Source: Ipomoea triloba (Eukaryota; Streptophyta; Magnoliopsida; Solanales; Convolvulaceae). Taken from it: DNA of 64,000 nt. The stretch spans positions 1,708,328 through 1,772,327 of the forward strand of contig NC_044916.1 of NCBI RefSeq assembly GCF_003576645.1, written 5' to 3'. Of this stretch, positions 13,001-25,612 are shown piece by piece; the first letter of the stretch is position 1, and each line of letters begins with the position of its first letter. The notes below the pieces were generated by a model that worked only from the letters and a program-made list of their open reading frames with translations, was not told where the DNA came from and ran no database searches. The translations under genes were made by a program, and so were the position numbers.

Positions 13001-13738
13001 CTTTCTCTGTTTTTCTTTTTTCCTTTTTTCTTTAACTTTTCCAGCCTCATTCATACACATACCTTCTTCTTTTCCTTTTTTCAAACCATTCATTCACCAT
13101 TTATCTATCAATGTGACACTCCCACCTCCATGTATATGCTATGCCATGTTCCTCTGTCTACTCATTTCATGAAACACACAAGCATGCAACAAGTAAAAAT
13201 TAAACCCCTGGGCAACTGTAAGAAAACCAGCTAGCAGAACCATATTGATCCCCTTAGCTCAGCAGATAAACTGCCCTCAGCCCAGCAGCTTTGAGCCCTG
13301 TTTCCTGTGATAATCCACCTATTGATAACGCAAAACTATTCGTTTTCTATACAGAATTCGATCGAATATATGGAGTGAGAGTAAGGCAAAATTTCTCCCT
13401 CCCTCGTGCTCATACCAAATCCATTGCTCTAAATCGAATCAAAATCAATGTACTTTTGTATACTAGTAAAAATATGAATGGAGCACACGATGAGACTTGA
13501 GAGGACGAGATTTAAGGGGAAAAGGTTTAACCTCGACGGCGATGGTGGGGGCGGGGTCGGCGCGTGAAGGCGAGAAAGAATAGTAATTTCCCAAAACGAT
13601 CACGTCGGCGTAGATTTTCTCCGACAGACACTTGGAGCCGGTCTCCGGCAAATGAAACCAAATGCCTTCACCATTCTGTGAGAGTATGAAGAGGATCGTC
13701 AGCGACAGCAGCCATTTGCGACCTCTCTCCCTCGCCAT
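10052..13738 (-). CDS. p24-delta family ER/Golgi cargo receptor
   Basis: Members of this family (emp24/gp25L/p24) cycle between ER and Golgi in COPI/COPII vesicles and sort cargo such as GPI-anchored proteins. Exons on the minus strand are 13738-13532, 11358-11149, 10442-10366 and 10196-10052, joining in frame to 212 residues, the usual length. Residues 1-25 form a signal peptide (MARERGRKWLLSLTILFILS). The GOLD domain follows, with the two cysteines in TGSKCLSEKI and IYVACFRVDG. A short coiled coil (LELELRKLEETV) comes next, then one membrane segment (FSLISMGVCIAVSTLQVW). The cytosolic tail is KRFFVKKKLV, with the FF motif and a dilysine at -4/-3, typical of p24-delta. Intron 1 is about 2.2 kb and holds unrelated sequence, described separately. 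Subclass assignment is by tail only. Confidence 0.93.
12131..12312 (-). other. Unidentified exon-like open stretch inside p24 intron 1
   Basis: The minus strand here is open for about 60 codons. It follows an AATAG acceptor-like site and ends at TATTCAG/GTAGAC, a donor-like site. The translation contains WIELEVIETQQKQRFCNVA and RFFTDLRSQAMKLWSFHLMD. It does not look like simple repeat and does not match p24. It could be a gene fragment carried in by a transposon, or chance. I do not recognise it. Confidence 0.3.
12732..12944. repeat. Three copies of a palindromic GTACAGAGCTCTGTATT motif
   Basis: Near-identical palindromic motifs start at 12732 (GTACAGATCTCTGTATTTT), 12824 (GTACAGAGCTCTGTATT) and 12924 (GTACAGAGCTCTGCATTTT), about 92 and 100 bases apart. 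C/G-rich CCCCGG-type flanks accompany the first and third. The surrounding GC-rich segment differs from normal intron composition here and is probably part of an old transposon. Confidence 0.5.
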
Positions 13739-14333
13739 TTCTTCCTTCTTTCTCTCTCCCTCTGCTCTGTATGTCCGTTTCGGATTTTGGCGTTACGTTC
13801 ACACTCTCCGGACTTAAATTCTAGCCTGCAAAAACGAATTGTTGAAATCCCGCGAACGCAAACCGGTCAGTTTACAAATTCATGAACGGCCGGATGTTTA
13901 TTTATTTATTAAGGGTTAACACCCCACAAATATTACAATTTTTGTATTAAGTGTAATATTATTTTAATAGAAAAAATAATATTTTTACACCAAAATATAA
14001 AAGTATTACATTTATCTTTTGAAGTATGATGTTTTTCTAAGTAACAAATATTTTATTTCGAATTTAGTATTACATTTGCTAATATAAATATTACATTTAC
14101 ATATTGACTGACCGGGCTCAACCCATATTACGATTAAGGATTCGTGAGATGATATAATACAAGTGTGACCGATGTATATTATATCATTTAAAAAGTGTAT
14201 ATATCCACATTGTGGTTATGCCATGGACACGGATTTTACCTTGCAAGGTAGACCTAGGTCAAAATGACAACTTATATGCTGAATATTCACAATTTAAATT
14301 GTGGATATTCAATATGTAAATTGTGAACATTTA

Positions 14334-14633
14334 TGGTGTGTTTGGTTGGTGGGTTTAGACATAAGGAATGGGTATGAAAGTGATTGTTTGTGTTTGGATG
14401 ATAAGTTTTGCGAATGCTACTATGGGTTTGGAATACTCCATTAATGACAAAACCCATACCCTTATTAAATAAGGATTTCATTTCCCTTCCTCATTTCTTC
14501 CTCAACTATTAATACTCATTCCCATTCCACCCAATTACCAAACATGTTAAATACTTTCACCAAAACCCATTACCATTACCAAGTATTTGATACCCATTCC
14601 GATTCCGATTCCATGTGCGAACCAAACGCACCC
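14334..14633. mobile_element. Tourist-like MITE, 300 bp
   Basis: The termini are TGGTGTGTTTGGTT and AACCAAACGCACCC, inverted repeats, flanked by TTA on each side. This matches the PIF/Harbinger Tourist pattern seen again at 50820. Confidence 0.75.
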
Positions 14634-14997
14634 TTAGTATATAAAATTGTAAATATTCAATATGTAAATTGTAAACATTCAGTATGTAAATTGTAAACAT
14701 ACATTATATAAATTGTGTATTTTAAAATTCGGGTCCACGAATAATTTTTCGTGGCCAATAATTATACCATTGACCCGAATCCACCTTACAAGGTAGACCC
14801 ATCACAATTTACATATGTAAATTGTAAACATTCAGTTATAAATTGTGAACATTCAGTATGTAAATTGTGTTATTTTGGCGCAAGGTAGATCAAGGTCTAC
14901 AAAATAATTTGTTGGGCTTAAATGGACCCTACGTCCCTACCCGAGCAAATCTGTGGGCGGACAAAAAACATAGTAAAAATATTTTTTTTAAAAATTG

Positions 14998-15225
14998 TAC
15001 TTTCTCAGTCATATTTTTTTTGTCAAACTTACTATTTATTTATCGAATCGATTTTTTTGGTTTATTTTTTTTTAGTATTTTTTTATTTTTTAAAAAAATT
15101 TAATTTTTTTTGTGTGTTTTTTATTTTTAGTATAGTTTCTAAATATGTAAATTTTGTATACTAATACTAATCTTAATGTTACGAAAAATTGAATTAAAAA
15201 TAATTTTAGTCGTAAGAAGTAATAA
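14998..15225 (+). repeat. AT-rich repeat shared with the ferredoxin A intron
   Basis: The words TTCTAAATATGTAAATTTTG and ACTAATACTAATCTTAATGT are matched, with substitutions, inside the intron at 59113-59771. Both places also share TTACTATTTATTTAT-type words. This indicates a dispersed element of unknown class. Confidence 0.55.
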
Positions 15226-15714
15226 TTAGATATGGAGTACGGAGTAATATATTTTAACCCTTTATTTATTTATTTATTTATTCCTTTTCACTTCGAAATC
15301 TCCAACTCAAGCAAAGAAGCAGAGCAGAAGATTTCGTCTCACTTCTACCTTCTTCTTCCTAAACCTCGCTTACCATCCATTTCTAACGTAATTTCTCGGT
15401 TTAATCGCTGCAAATCAATCATTTCTCCTGCGTTATTTTCAATCTCGTCGTTTTATCTAATCACAGATTCGTATTTTGCATACTTTCAATTTGCTCCGTC
15501 GTTGAGTTTACTTGATTGGATCGTCAAATCGAATTGCGTTGAGTTTATTTACGTTTTTGGTGATAGTTTGGTTATTTGTAGAGGAGAAATCGCATTGACG
15601 ATCTTATTTCCGGCTTGTTTAAACTTGTTTGCATGTGCGTAAGTATGTAGTTACGTATTAGGTTCATCAAATTGATTTGATGATTTTTTTGTGTGGTTTC
15701 AGGCGGATAAATCT

Positions 15715-17025
15715 ATGGCTACACGGTCAAACGGTACGTATATTTCAACTGCTATGTGTGATTTGTGTATTTGAAAAAGCTATTTACGTTTGTGCTTGAA
15801 TGAAATGTTGGACTTCAATGAGCATTGTTTGGTTTCATTGAGACTAGGGGATTAAGTATGCATTATATTTGAAGGTTGGGGGAAAAGCTTGCAGTAGACT
15901 AAGAAATGTTTGATTTCAGTTTGGAATTTCTGTTATCCTGCTTGTTGCTTCCTTAGGATGATAATTTCAGCAGTGTGATCTTAGTGCATGAGCTGTATCT
16001 ATTTTTGCGATTGACACTTATTGATCTTCTTGTGTTTTGTGATTTTTTCTTTGGGGTAAAGTTCACCTGTGTAATTATTCTTCAGATGAGAAGTCCGCAA
16101 CAGCTGATAATAAGAAGTCTTCAGAATCTGTTCCCACAGGGACACAATCCGGACCTGGAAATGCAAACCCTCTAGCTGGACTTGGAATGGAAAATCCTTT
16201 TGATTTCTCGGCATTGTCTGGCCTCCTAAACGTAAGCTTTCTTTTTATTTTTTGATTGATGAGAATTTGAAATATTCTTTTTGTTCCTTTTTATGATGGA
16301 AAATCTATATATCTACCTTTGTGTTTATAGTATCTGAGGGATGAATGAGAATTAAATAAATGAATTTGTTGAAGCTCTTAAAAATGAATTTGTTTGATTT
16401 TGGTCTATAGTACCATGTAAATTTGTAATAATCATCAATCCCACATAACTATTGCTATTTTGTTTCAGTGACTTTGGATTTCTTTCTGCATTTTACTTTG
16501 TTGTTCAGTTCTTGACAATGGTTAATGTAGGACCCGAGCATTAAAGACCTAGCTGAACAGATAGCAAAAGATCCTTCATTCACTGAAATGGCAGAGAACC
16601 TTCAAAACACCTTTCAGGGTGCTGGTCTTGAAGATGAGATTCCCCACTTTGATCCCCAGCAATACTATGCAACAATGCAACAAGTTATGGCAAATCCTGA
16701 GTTTATGACAATGGCAGAGCGGCTTGGAAACACATTGATGCAGGTCATTATACTCATGCTGTCAAGGTCTTTTAGATATTGTTATCATTGGAGGAACTTG
16801 ATTTGAGGAGTTTATATTCTGTTCCTGATGTCACCAGGATCCAGCCATGTCCAGCATGCTCGAAAGTTTATCAAATCCTGCTCAGAGTGACAAACTTGAA
16901 GAAAGAATGGCACACATCAAAGAAGATCCATCTTTGAAACCAATCCTGGAAGAGATAGAACGTGGGGGTCCGTCTGCAATGATGAGGTCATTTATTTTCA
17001 TATTTATTAAGATTTGGCATGAAAC

Positions 17026-17070
<45 letters not shown>

Positions 17071-17482
17071 NNNNNNNNNNNNNNNNNNNNNNNNNNNNNN
17101 NNNNNNNNNNNNNNNNNNNNNNNNNNNNNNNNNNNNNNNNNNNNNNNNNNNNNNNNNNNNNNNNNNNNNNNNNNNNNNNNNNNNNNNNNNNNNNNNNNNN
17201 NNNNNNNNNNNNNNNNNNNNNNNNNNNNNNNNNNNNNNNNNNNNNNNNNNNNNNNNNNNNNNNNNNNNNNNNNNNNNNNNNNNNNNNNNNNNNNNNNNNN
17301 NNNNNNNNNNNNNNNNNNNNNNNNNNNNNNNNNNNNNNNNNNNNNNNNNNNNNNNNNNNNNNNNNNNNNNNNNNNNNNNNNNNNNNNNNNNNNNNNNNNN
17401 NNNNNNNNNNNNNNNNNNNNNNNNNNNNNNNNNNNNNNNNNNNNNNNNNNNNNNNNNNNNNNNNNNNNNNNNNNNNNNNNNN

Positions 17483-17527
<45 letters not shown>

Positions 17528-19617
17528 GAAATGTTGATAACTGTGATCCGTAAATAACTGGTTTGTGTTTTCCAAACACCAATCAAAAAGCAACATGAAA
17601 GAAAGATAATCTTAGTTGTGTTTACTATTCGTAGTGTAAGTCTTGTGTGAGACGTGTAATACTTTTTAGTTAAAAATGTAATAATTTTTTTATGCACTCA
17701 TAAAAAGTATTACAGGTCTTATGGTAAGACGGTATTACACAAGACTTATCCCTATAAGTATGTTTGCATTATCAGGTACTGGAATGATAAGGATGTTCTA
17801 AAGAAGTTGGGTGAAGCAATGGGTTTTGCTGCTACCGGGGAAACAGCCGCTTCCAATGAAACTGTCCCAGATGAAACTGAAGAAGAGAGTGAAGATGAAT
17901 CAATTGTTCATCACTGTGCGAGTGTTGGGGATGCGGAGGTACCTTTTCAAGTCAACTCTGAATTTTCCATGAATGAACCTATAAAATATTAATTTGTTAT
18001 TTTCTATATATAAAAATGCATTGCTTTCCTCATTTGCGTTTCTTTATTTTGTCTCCAAGTTCATCTTGCTATTCTTCTTGTTAGGCAAAACAATTTATTC
18101 CGTAAATACAAAGGTGTTCTCTTGCACATTTGATTTAAAACTGAGAATAAACATTCAAATGAGTAATATATTAGTAACACTTTATTTAAGTAGCATTGCT
18201 ACCAAAGAAAAAACGGTATTCTTAGGTAATGTGTCATTTGTACCTGTAGTCACTCTTTTCATAGGTGTTTTACTTTGCTTCTGAGCGAAATTTTAGGGGT
18301 TGAAGAAAGCACTTGCTTCTGGAGCTGATAAAGATGAAGAAGATTCAGAGGGAAGGACAGCACTGCATTTTGCATGTGGATATGGGGAGGTTAGTCAATT
18401 GTATTGTTTTGTGATTTCAGAATTCTTACTCATCCTCTTTTCAATGAATGCTAGAAGTCGTCACTCATTCTTACAAATTTATTCCATTTATAAATCAGAT
18501 ATGGAAAACATCTACTTTGGGAAAGGGTAGATTTTTGTATACTGTAGGATAGGGAAAGGGAAAGGGGAATTTAGAGCCCGTTTACTAACTGGAGAATAGA
18601 AAACAGAAAACATGTTTATTAGCACAATTTTCTAAATGGTAAACAAAATCATCTATCATCTATCATCTATCATCTATTTGACTATGTCACTATAACCACA
18701 TTCTCACCATTATCTACTTACATATTTATCTATTACTATGATTTCATTCATTATTATATTCTTTTACTTATCACCATCTTTTATCTTTTCTACTTGCATT
18801 ACTTATTTAAACATAACTTATTTGCTTACGCTTAAAGTTAGACATTATTCGCATTATCAAAATTAAAAGTTTGGATATTGGATTGGATATTTTAAATTAA
18901 ATTTAATAACAATAGACTTAAAAATATTTTTATTAGGCTTAAAAGTAAAAAATATATTTATTCTATTTAAACTAAACATATCTAAAAATAATTTAAATAT
19001 AAGGTCTAAAAATCACTCGAAATTAATTTTATAATGTTAATCTAAAAAAATAAATTTGAAAAAATGAGTGTTAGTAAACAAGTTTTCTAAATAGAAAATA
19101 AAGAATGGAAAACAAATAATGAAAACTAAAAAATTAGAAAACAAAGAACAGAAAATAGTTTCCCTTACTAACGGGCAAGGTGTGTTAATGTTGAATAGTA
19201 TATACTCCATAATTTTTTATTTCAAGTTTCTCAATTTTGTTAACTTCATTAGTACAGAGTTTAAACCAATTGATCTTTGACACCCATTTCAGGAGAAGTG
19301 TGCTCAGATTCTTCTTGAGGCTGGGGCTAAGGTGGATGCTTTGGACAAGAATAAGAACACTGCTCTCCATTATGCTGCCGGATATGGAAGGAAGGGCTGT
19401 GTTGCACTTCTGCTGGAGAACGGTGCTGCAGTGTGAGTCCCATTTCCGTTTGACAAAAATTTCCAAACTTTTACTCTTCATTCTGTTTCCGTGATTTTAT
19501 ATCCTTTCTCCTGGCAGCACTCTTCAAAACATGGATGGCAAGACGCCTATAGAAGTTGCCAAATTGAATGACCAGAGTGAAGTCCTAAAGCTTCTCGAGA
19601 AGGATGCGTTTCTATAA
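15715..19617 (+). CDS. AKR2: AKR2-type ankyrin repeat chaperone
   Basis: In Arabidopsis AKR2 is a cytosolic factor that binds tail-/signal-anchored outer-envelope proteins and delivers them to chloroplasts. Exons are 15715-15733, 16086-16231, 16531-16743, 16838-16986, 17776-17938, 18297-18389, 19293-19432 and 19518-19617. All junctions are GT-AG and in frame, giving 340 residues (Arabidopsis about 342). The N-terminal half carries Sti1-like helical repeats ([42 protein letters not shown]). An acidic linker ([11 protein letters not shown]) follows. The C-terminal third has ankyrin repeats ([30 protein letters not shown]). A leader intron spans 15388-15702. Intron 4 contains a 412-N gap between T runs and a MITE, and intron 6 contains another MITE. 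The start is the first ATG after the leader intron. Confidence 0.95.
17071..17482. other. Assembly gap of 412 N inside AKR2 intron 4
   Basis: The N run is flanked by about 40 T on each side, so the gap replaces sequence next to a long poly-T tract. The real intron length is unknown. No AKR2 exon appears to be missing, because residues join across the gap. Confidence 0.97.
17630..17755. mobile_element. MITE of the TTGTGTGAGA type
   Basis: The left end has GTAAGTCTTGTGTGAGACG and the right end GTATTACACAAGACTTATCC, which are imperfect inverted repeats. The TGTGTGAGAC words also occur in the element at 58373-58694. Confidence 0.55.
18573..19180. mobile_element. MITE in AKR2 intron 6
   Basis: GCCCGTTTACTAACTGG at the left and TTACTAACGGGC at the right form inverted termini. 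The arms are rich in GAAAACAGAAAAC-type words and their inverse. I saw no convincing target duplication. Confidence 0.6.
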
Positions 19618-19954
19618 ACTGAAAGCACTCATGGATGGTTAAGTTGTGAGAGTGCAACTCTATTGGCCTATGTAATTTTAAAGAAAATTGGGTTTTTGAA
19701 ACTCAACTCAACTCAACTCAGATGCATTGTCCAAGTTTACACATTGTGATATTCTGGTTCTGTGAATCATTTTCTTGAAAAGTATTTGCGGATGGGTCAT
19801 AAGTTAATAGTATAAAGAACATTGAAGCATGGGTTCTTACAATAGAATAAATCTTGGAACAGCTAGTTTGCTAGGACTTATTTTGTTGCTTTAGAGACTA
19901 AACAAACAGTGGTTGGTAGTAAACAGGCGAGAACAATGGAAGAAACTTTTGAGG

Positions 19955-21603
19955 TTAAGCCCGAAAAACTCTTTCTAGAAAGCTGATAAAACGTTTTGAA
20001 TAAAGCTTTGGCTCAATAACAGAAATGGACATAGGGTCAAACCGTAGAGATTTATACTTGTGCTCTAACTTCTTTCTCATGTTGTACGCCTGTAGTATGT
20101 CAATTATACCAAGGTAGAGGACAACATCATACACCTCGAAAAGTTCGACTTCAGATGGATCAGTCTCGTCCTGCTTAACCTTGCGGTTGGCTTGAGCTGG
20201 CATATTCACACCTAATTGAACCCTCAACCTGAACCACTCCAAATCAGTTGGAATTAGGTAACATACTACGTTTTGAAGGATTTATTATTAAAAAAAAAAA
20301 AAAGAAGCAAAGAAATCACATGTCAGAGAAAGAACTGGGGAGACAAATAAAACACTACCTTCCAGTGCCGGGCAAAAGTAGATCAACCTCCCTGTCACCA
20401 ACAGAGTTGGCTCTCAAGGTCTTTCCTCGTATGTGGGGACCAGGTGCAGTGCTCACTATGCTAGGTTCATGGGTTACTAAAGTCAAACTCCTTGGAAGAA
20501 TCGAGATCTCTCTATGAGAGATTCCCCCTTGAAGCCAAAATTGAATTGTGTGAATTAGAACATCATAAAAGAGAAGATAGGTGATGACAGAAAAAACTTC
20601 AACAGAATCAATCATGACTCCCAGATTCAATCAAAATTATTATTAATTATACCTAAAATCGGAAAACAAATTATGATTGAGCAGAATCAGGAATTCAGTG
20701 GATGGATTGAAGAAATGATTATAGGAAGCTAATGGCTTTCAGCAGGAAGCATGCTTACCATCACTAGAAACAGGAGTGCTCTTGGGTTTACACACAGAAT
20801 CAGGAGGCTCTAACAGTGCTGTCAGATGCTCTGGAGCTCTGAAGTGCAATCCCAATAGAAGGCTGTAATCAATTATATGCTGTGATTCTAAGAACTGGCT
20901 GTCCAAAGATAATTGTCTGTGGAAAATCTGTAATTGTTATTGCTCATGAATATAAAGAGCCTATAAATAGACATAATCTAATTTTGCATACATGCATGTA
21001 AGATAAACCTTATGTAGTCATGTTAGTAACTTAGTGCATTGGCATTGTTTCACATTTCTTCAGCCTCTTTGTAGTATGCTAGTTCACTTTTTCATTGTTA
21101 GACATACCCAGAATGAAGTTGAAACCTCTGGAGAACTATCAGATATCATTTTCATGCAATCAAATAAGAAGACTCAAGAATTTTCCCATGATTCACTTAT
21201 AATAGATGAAGCTACAGCCTGTTTGAATTAAGTTTCTTCTTGTTTTAGCCGTGCCCATGTTCACTTCAGTTTGCATATGATTAAATTTTGATAGTACTAA
21301 AAAAACATTATAAAATATTGTTGGTTTTATATAATATATATATATATATATAGGGTCATGTTCAGGTGTGGCCGCGCCCTTACGTGCGGCCGTGCGGTTT
21401 ACACCACTCAATTTTAAGAAATGCACCACTCAATGTTATGAAATACACCACTCAATACATTGAGTGGTGTGTTTCTTAAATATGAAATACACCACTCAAT
21501 GTTATTGAGTGGTGCATTTCGTAATATTGAGTGGTGCATTTCTTAACATTGAGTGGTGTAAACCGCACGGCCGCACGTAAGGGCGCGGCCACATTTGAAT
21601 AAA

Positions 21604-21661
<58 letters not shown>

Positions 21662-24630
21662 AAATTATTATTACTTCTGTGTTGCAACTAATTTACAATT
21701 TTACATAAGAGGTTCATAATCATAGTAATATGGCTTCACTGCTCAAGCCTGTTAGTGCAAAACGTATTCCAGAAGGGAAAATAAAACTTACTTGATAAGT
21801 GTTTCATGTAATAACTTGTCCATACGGAACTCATACATCAAATCAAGATCCTTCAATGTAGTGCCTTCTTCAATTTTGTCTTTGTCTGTAAATCTTCCAA
21901 GAGAAGAACCTTTCAAATCATACCGATGATGCATGTGAAGTTCTGTATAGAACATATTTCCCATGACTACAAAGCGAACCTGATAAAAATAAGCAAATTA
22001 TTCACCTTAATTGTGAGAACAGGTCATAGTAATAAACAAAAGTAGGACTTGAGGACAGCTACCAACCTTTTTTCTTCGTCTGAGTGATATTCTGTACACC
22101 CCAAAAAATTTTGTTATGAGAGTGTTTTCGTGGTCTTTTACATGTTTATAGTAAGAAGGCAGCATATTTAATAGAACCTACAGTGTTAAGAAAAAAATTA
22201 GTTAACAACATTTCAATTCAAAGTGAGCTGATCATTGCAGTTCATTGATTCTTCTGAAGGAAGCCTTTTGAGAAGACAAGAATGCATTTAAAAATAGTTT
22301 CATCTCTGCAAACTTCAAAGTAAATGATTACATCCATCAACAAGATCAAATTGAAAGGGAATGATATCAGTTTGGAGCATTGTCTCCATTTGGTACCATA
22401 TATGCTACCTAGAAATGGCTAGGATCTATACCTGAAGAGAGTTCTTTTGTGTACATCAAGTAAACTCCATGAAATTCACGTGGCTCAGGAGGATGGGCAT
22501 ACTGGCATCTAGACATAGTTTTTATAGCATAAGAAGTCATTGCTATTAATTCTAAGGGTCAAGTCAATGTTTGAAATCTTGAACATAACCTTGATGGCAA
22601 GCCAAGAAGCAGCAATATTTCAAGACTGAGTTGTGGGGGTTGGGGAGGGGGATAGTGGCATGTATAACGTATGAAAGGTTTGAGGTGTGATTTTGGTACA
22701 TTCAGATGAGATCTGGATATTGGAAATGCAAAGTTTTGAGCTCCAATTCAGCAATCCCATTGCACAATAGAAAACCTTGTAGGTGAATTTTAGGTTATTG
22801 TCAAGATTAGAGATAAATAACTGGTTAGGTGTAACATGCAGAATCTACAAATCTTATAATATACTTCTCAGTATTCAAACCTTGAGCTCGGACTTCTTTA
22901 GTGTCTTGATCACAAATCTGTCATCACAAGAAAGATAAAAAATACTGCCGCTTTTTCCAGGAGACAAAAGCTCTCTCAAGCCATCATCACAACAGATGGA
23001 CATCATGTAATCTGCTGCATTTAGCTTGAATAACACCCTCAAATTCCTGGAGATTGTATTATAAATTTATAATCAGACAATATATTCAGCTTCCAAGTAT
23101 TAATTTGCAAAAATAAAAAATCAACAGTATTAATAAATAAATTATCATAAAATAAACTCTCAAGTGCATCAAGTACCTAAAGACTATGGGACAATAGTCC
23201 TTCCAATAGAAGTCAATGGAATGATGAGGAGGTGTCAATCGAGAGCCTTTTCTGGGAAAGTACATCTTTATTCTAGCCTGGTCTCCAAAATCAGATTGCC
23301 TCACTTCCCGCATAGGAATAGGTGTGATCTTCCCAACAGAATACCTATAGGTTTCAAATTTCAAATTTAGAGACTGTTCTTTTTTTCCTTGGTCAATCAA
23401 TCCTTTTAAAGAAACAATCAGGGAAAAAGAAAGACCATCAATTACAAGGACTATTCAAATATTTACCTGATACCAAGTTGCAGATTAAGCATCAGGTAAT
23501 AGCTTTTGCGGCCTTTAAAAAGGTCCATACATGACCCCTTTCTTACTTCTTTAGCAGGAAATTTTCGCCTTTGTGTACTTTGGTGGGAGAGTCCATCGAC
23601 ACTCTTAATCCTCTCTCTGATTAGGACCCCTTGCATATATTCTCTTTCATATGCCACTGTAATATTGCCCAGCTGCTCAGTCTTGCCATCACAAGTGGTG
23701 TGAGATAACATGCAAGATGCATCTTCCGGTAAGACCTCTGTACTGGAACAATGAAGAGCTGCATCTCCTGCTACCGATACAGCCCTGTGTGATATTCTAC
23801 CAGAATCTCTTGCAAAGCGATCAGCAACCTTCTCAGAAATACTACGCTTTACTTTATGTTTAACAGCATCTTCTTTACTTATAGAGGAATCATGAGATAA
23901 GATCCTTCTTATTTCCTTATGGCCATCAATCTTACACTTATCCAGAGCGCATCCGACAGGATAAAGTGTTCCACGGCCATCTTTTAGGCCATTACTCCAA
24001 GTTCCGAAATAATAACTTCCATCAGCAAATCTGTAACAACCTGATCCATGTCTTAACCCATCAACCCAAAATCCATCAAACAGATCTCCGTTGAACCATT
24101 TCATAACCCCTCTACCAGACATGTTCCCTTTTTTCCAAATTCCAGTATACATGTTTCCATTACTCCATGCATATCTACCATGGCCATCACGTACTCCCTC
24201 TTTCCAACAACCATCATATACATCAGAATTCTGATACTCTTTTCGTCCAACACCATGATGAATATTCATCTTCCAGTGACCTTTGTATACAGAACCATCA
24301 GAACTGCTAAAGGTTCCCAAGCCATGGAGGTAACCCCCAAAGCAATCACCATCATAAGTAGCTCCAGATGACCAAATAATCCGTCCTTTACCTGTCATCT
24401 TTCCTTCTTCCCAATCACCATCATATGTTGTTCCATCTGATGATGTATACTTACCTTTTCCATGTGGAAGCACTCCCTTAAACATACCAATGTAGACATC
24501 TCCATTTGGGAAGACCTTCTCACCAGTTCTGCAGATAAGAATCAGACAATTAATGCAAAACAACTCATACAAACTTATCCTTCAATTAATTAAGAAGTTT
24601 ACTGTTGTAGTACCTTTCACTATTTTCCAT
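19955..24630 (-). CDS. Phosphatidylinositol 4-phosphate 5-kinase with eight MORN repeats
   Basis: The enzyme phosphorylates PI4P to PI(4,5)P2 at plant membranes. Minus-strand coding exons are 24630-24614, 24528-23467, 23344-23177, 23046-22881, 22177-22067, 21979-21792, 20916-20759, 20527-20359 and 20228-19955. They join in frame to 770 residues, normal for the MORN-containing plant class. Residues 8-190 form eight 23-residue MORN repeats ([14 protein letters not shown] type). A basic linker follows, then the lipid kinase domain with ATP lysine in [31 protein letters not shown] and the specificity-loop sequence [10 protein letters not shown]. The junction loop [17 protein letters not shown] is unusually basic. 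An in-frame stop two codons before the ATG supports the start. A leader intron and a short upstream ORF are present. A rearranged partial copy lies at 31160-31948. Confidence 0.95.
21337..21655. mobile_element. Micron-like fold-back element in a (TA)n tract
   Basis: A hairpin of inverted arms (GTGGCCGCGCCCTTACGTGC against its complement, and GTTTACACCACTCAA against TTGAGTGGTGTAAAC) sits between two long (TA)n microsatellites. Internal ACCACTCAATGTTATGAAAT words are repeated. Location inside TA repeats is the habit of the rice Micron MITEs; the family assignment is inferred from that. It lies in a PIP5K intron. Confidence 0.65.
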
Positions 24631-24695
24631 GATTTATATCACTCATCAACTCATCAAGTATCCAAATGTTATTATTAAATCATTTCAGGCCCCAT

Positions 24696-25585
24696 CCTGC
24701 ACACCAATCAAGTCAAGTCAAGTCAGTTCTTATAACACAAAAACATAACTATTTTTTGGGTTCATAAAAGTACACAATCCTTTGTCGCACTTTGATCAGT
24801 CCAATACACAGCCACATATACATATTAGTATGTAAATTATAAATCCTATGCTGAAATCTACATTCAAAAGAAATAACTCAGGCATTCCAAGCACCAAGAA
24901 GTATCAGAACAATAATCTAAATGGAGACATCAGTATGTTCAGCAATTATTACTGGATCTCAACATCAAGGTTAAAAAACACTTAGCTCTCAACAGCCAGA
25001 TTCTATGCTCTATTTTAACACTAAAACCAATTTATCAGTAGATCGCAACTAAGATCAGATTCTAAACACATCACGATTCCTTATTGCATATTCTCTGCTC
25101 CTTTAATCTTCACATCAAATCATCAATTGCTCAACTCACCGTCTTTCAAATAGTTCTAACACTAGAACCGGTTCATCTCAGCTCAGCATGCTAATCATCC
25201 TTCAACCAGTACAAAGTTCGACAAACGAGCATCTACGCACACATATACGCACGAAAAACTTGTGATCTATCATACTACAGCACTGAGCGCAAACATATAC
25301 AAATTTTTAGGAAGAAATTCAACTCATAGCAAGTTATTGAGCACTGAACACTTCGCATTATATAAGAATACCTGTAATGAACTCCGAGACTCTGAAACCG
25401 TACGAAATCTCCGTTATAGAGCTATGCAAAGCTAAGCTCAAGTCTCCTTGAAAATCATTTTACATTCTCTCTCTAGCTTTCTAAAGCTAGTTTGTTGTCG
25501 CCGGAGCTGCCGAGACCTGTCTGAATTCTGAAACCAAATTTCCGGTTTATTTCTGCGCTTCGATCTTTTGAGTTCAGTTACGCGC
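24696..25585 (-). other. 5' leader exon and leader intron of the PIP5K gene
   Basis: A leader exon of about 25585-25372 ends at CATTACAG/GTATTC. The leader intron runs to GTGTGCAG before 24696. The spliced leader then contains a six-codon upstream ORF (ATGGGGCCTGAAATGATTTAA region, stop near 24675) before the main ATG at 24630, which may modulate translation. Confidence 0.55.
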
Positions 25586-25612
25586 TAACCCGAGCAGAGG
25601 GCTACCGGGCTT

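Larger units (their letters stand above)
13739..15300. other. Spacer between p24 and AKR2
   Basis: The p24 leader lies just above 13738. The spacer holds AT-rich tandem words (TGTAAATTGTAAACATTCAG) around 14284-14330 and 14640-14870. CCTTGCAAGGTAGACCTAGG at 14239 resembles the unit at 54900. A Tourist-like MITE and an AT-rich repeat at about 14998-15225 also occur. I see no gene. Confidence 0.6.

Noticed and set aside
12879..13234. Open frames in p24 intron 1 with Pro/Ser/Phe-rich translations
   Set aside because: Overlapping frames on both strands come from CT-rich DNA, without a domain or consistent codon use.
16847..17697. Open frames of 169-271 codons spanning the N gap in AKR2 intron 4
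   Set aside because: They consist of poly-Phe or poly-Lys from T runs and undetermined residues, an artefact of the gap.
18644..18680. (ATCATCT)n-like words in AKR2 intron 6 as a regulatory repeat
   Set aside because: It is a short microsatellite inside a MITE, with no sign of function.
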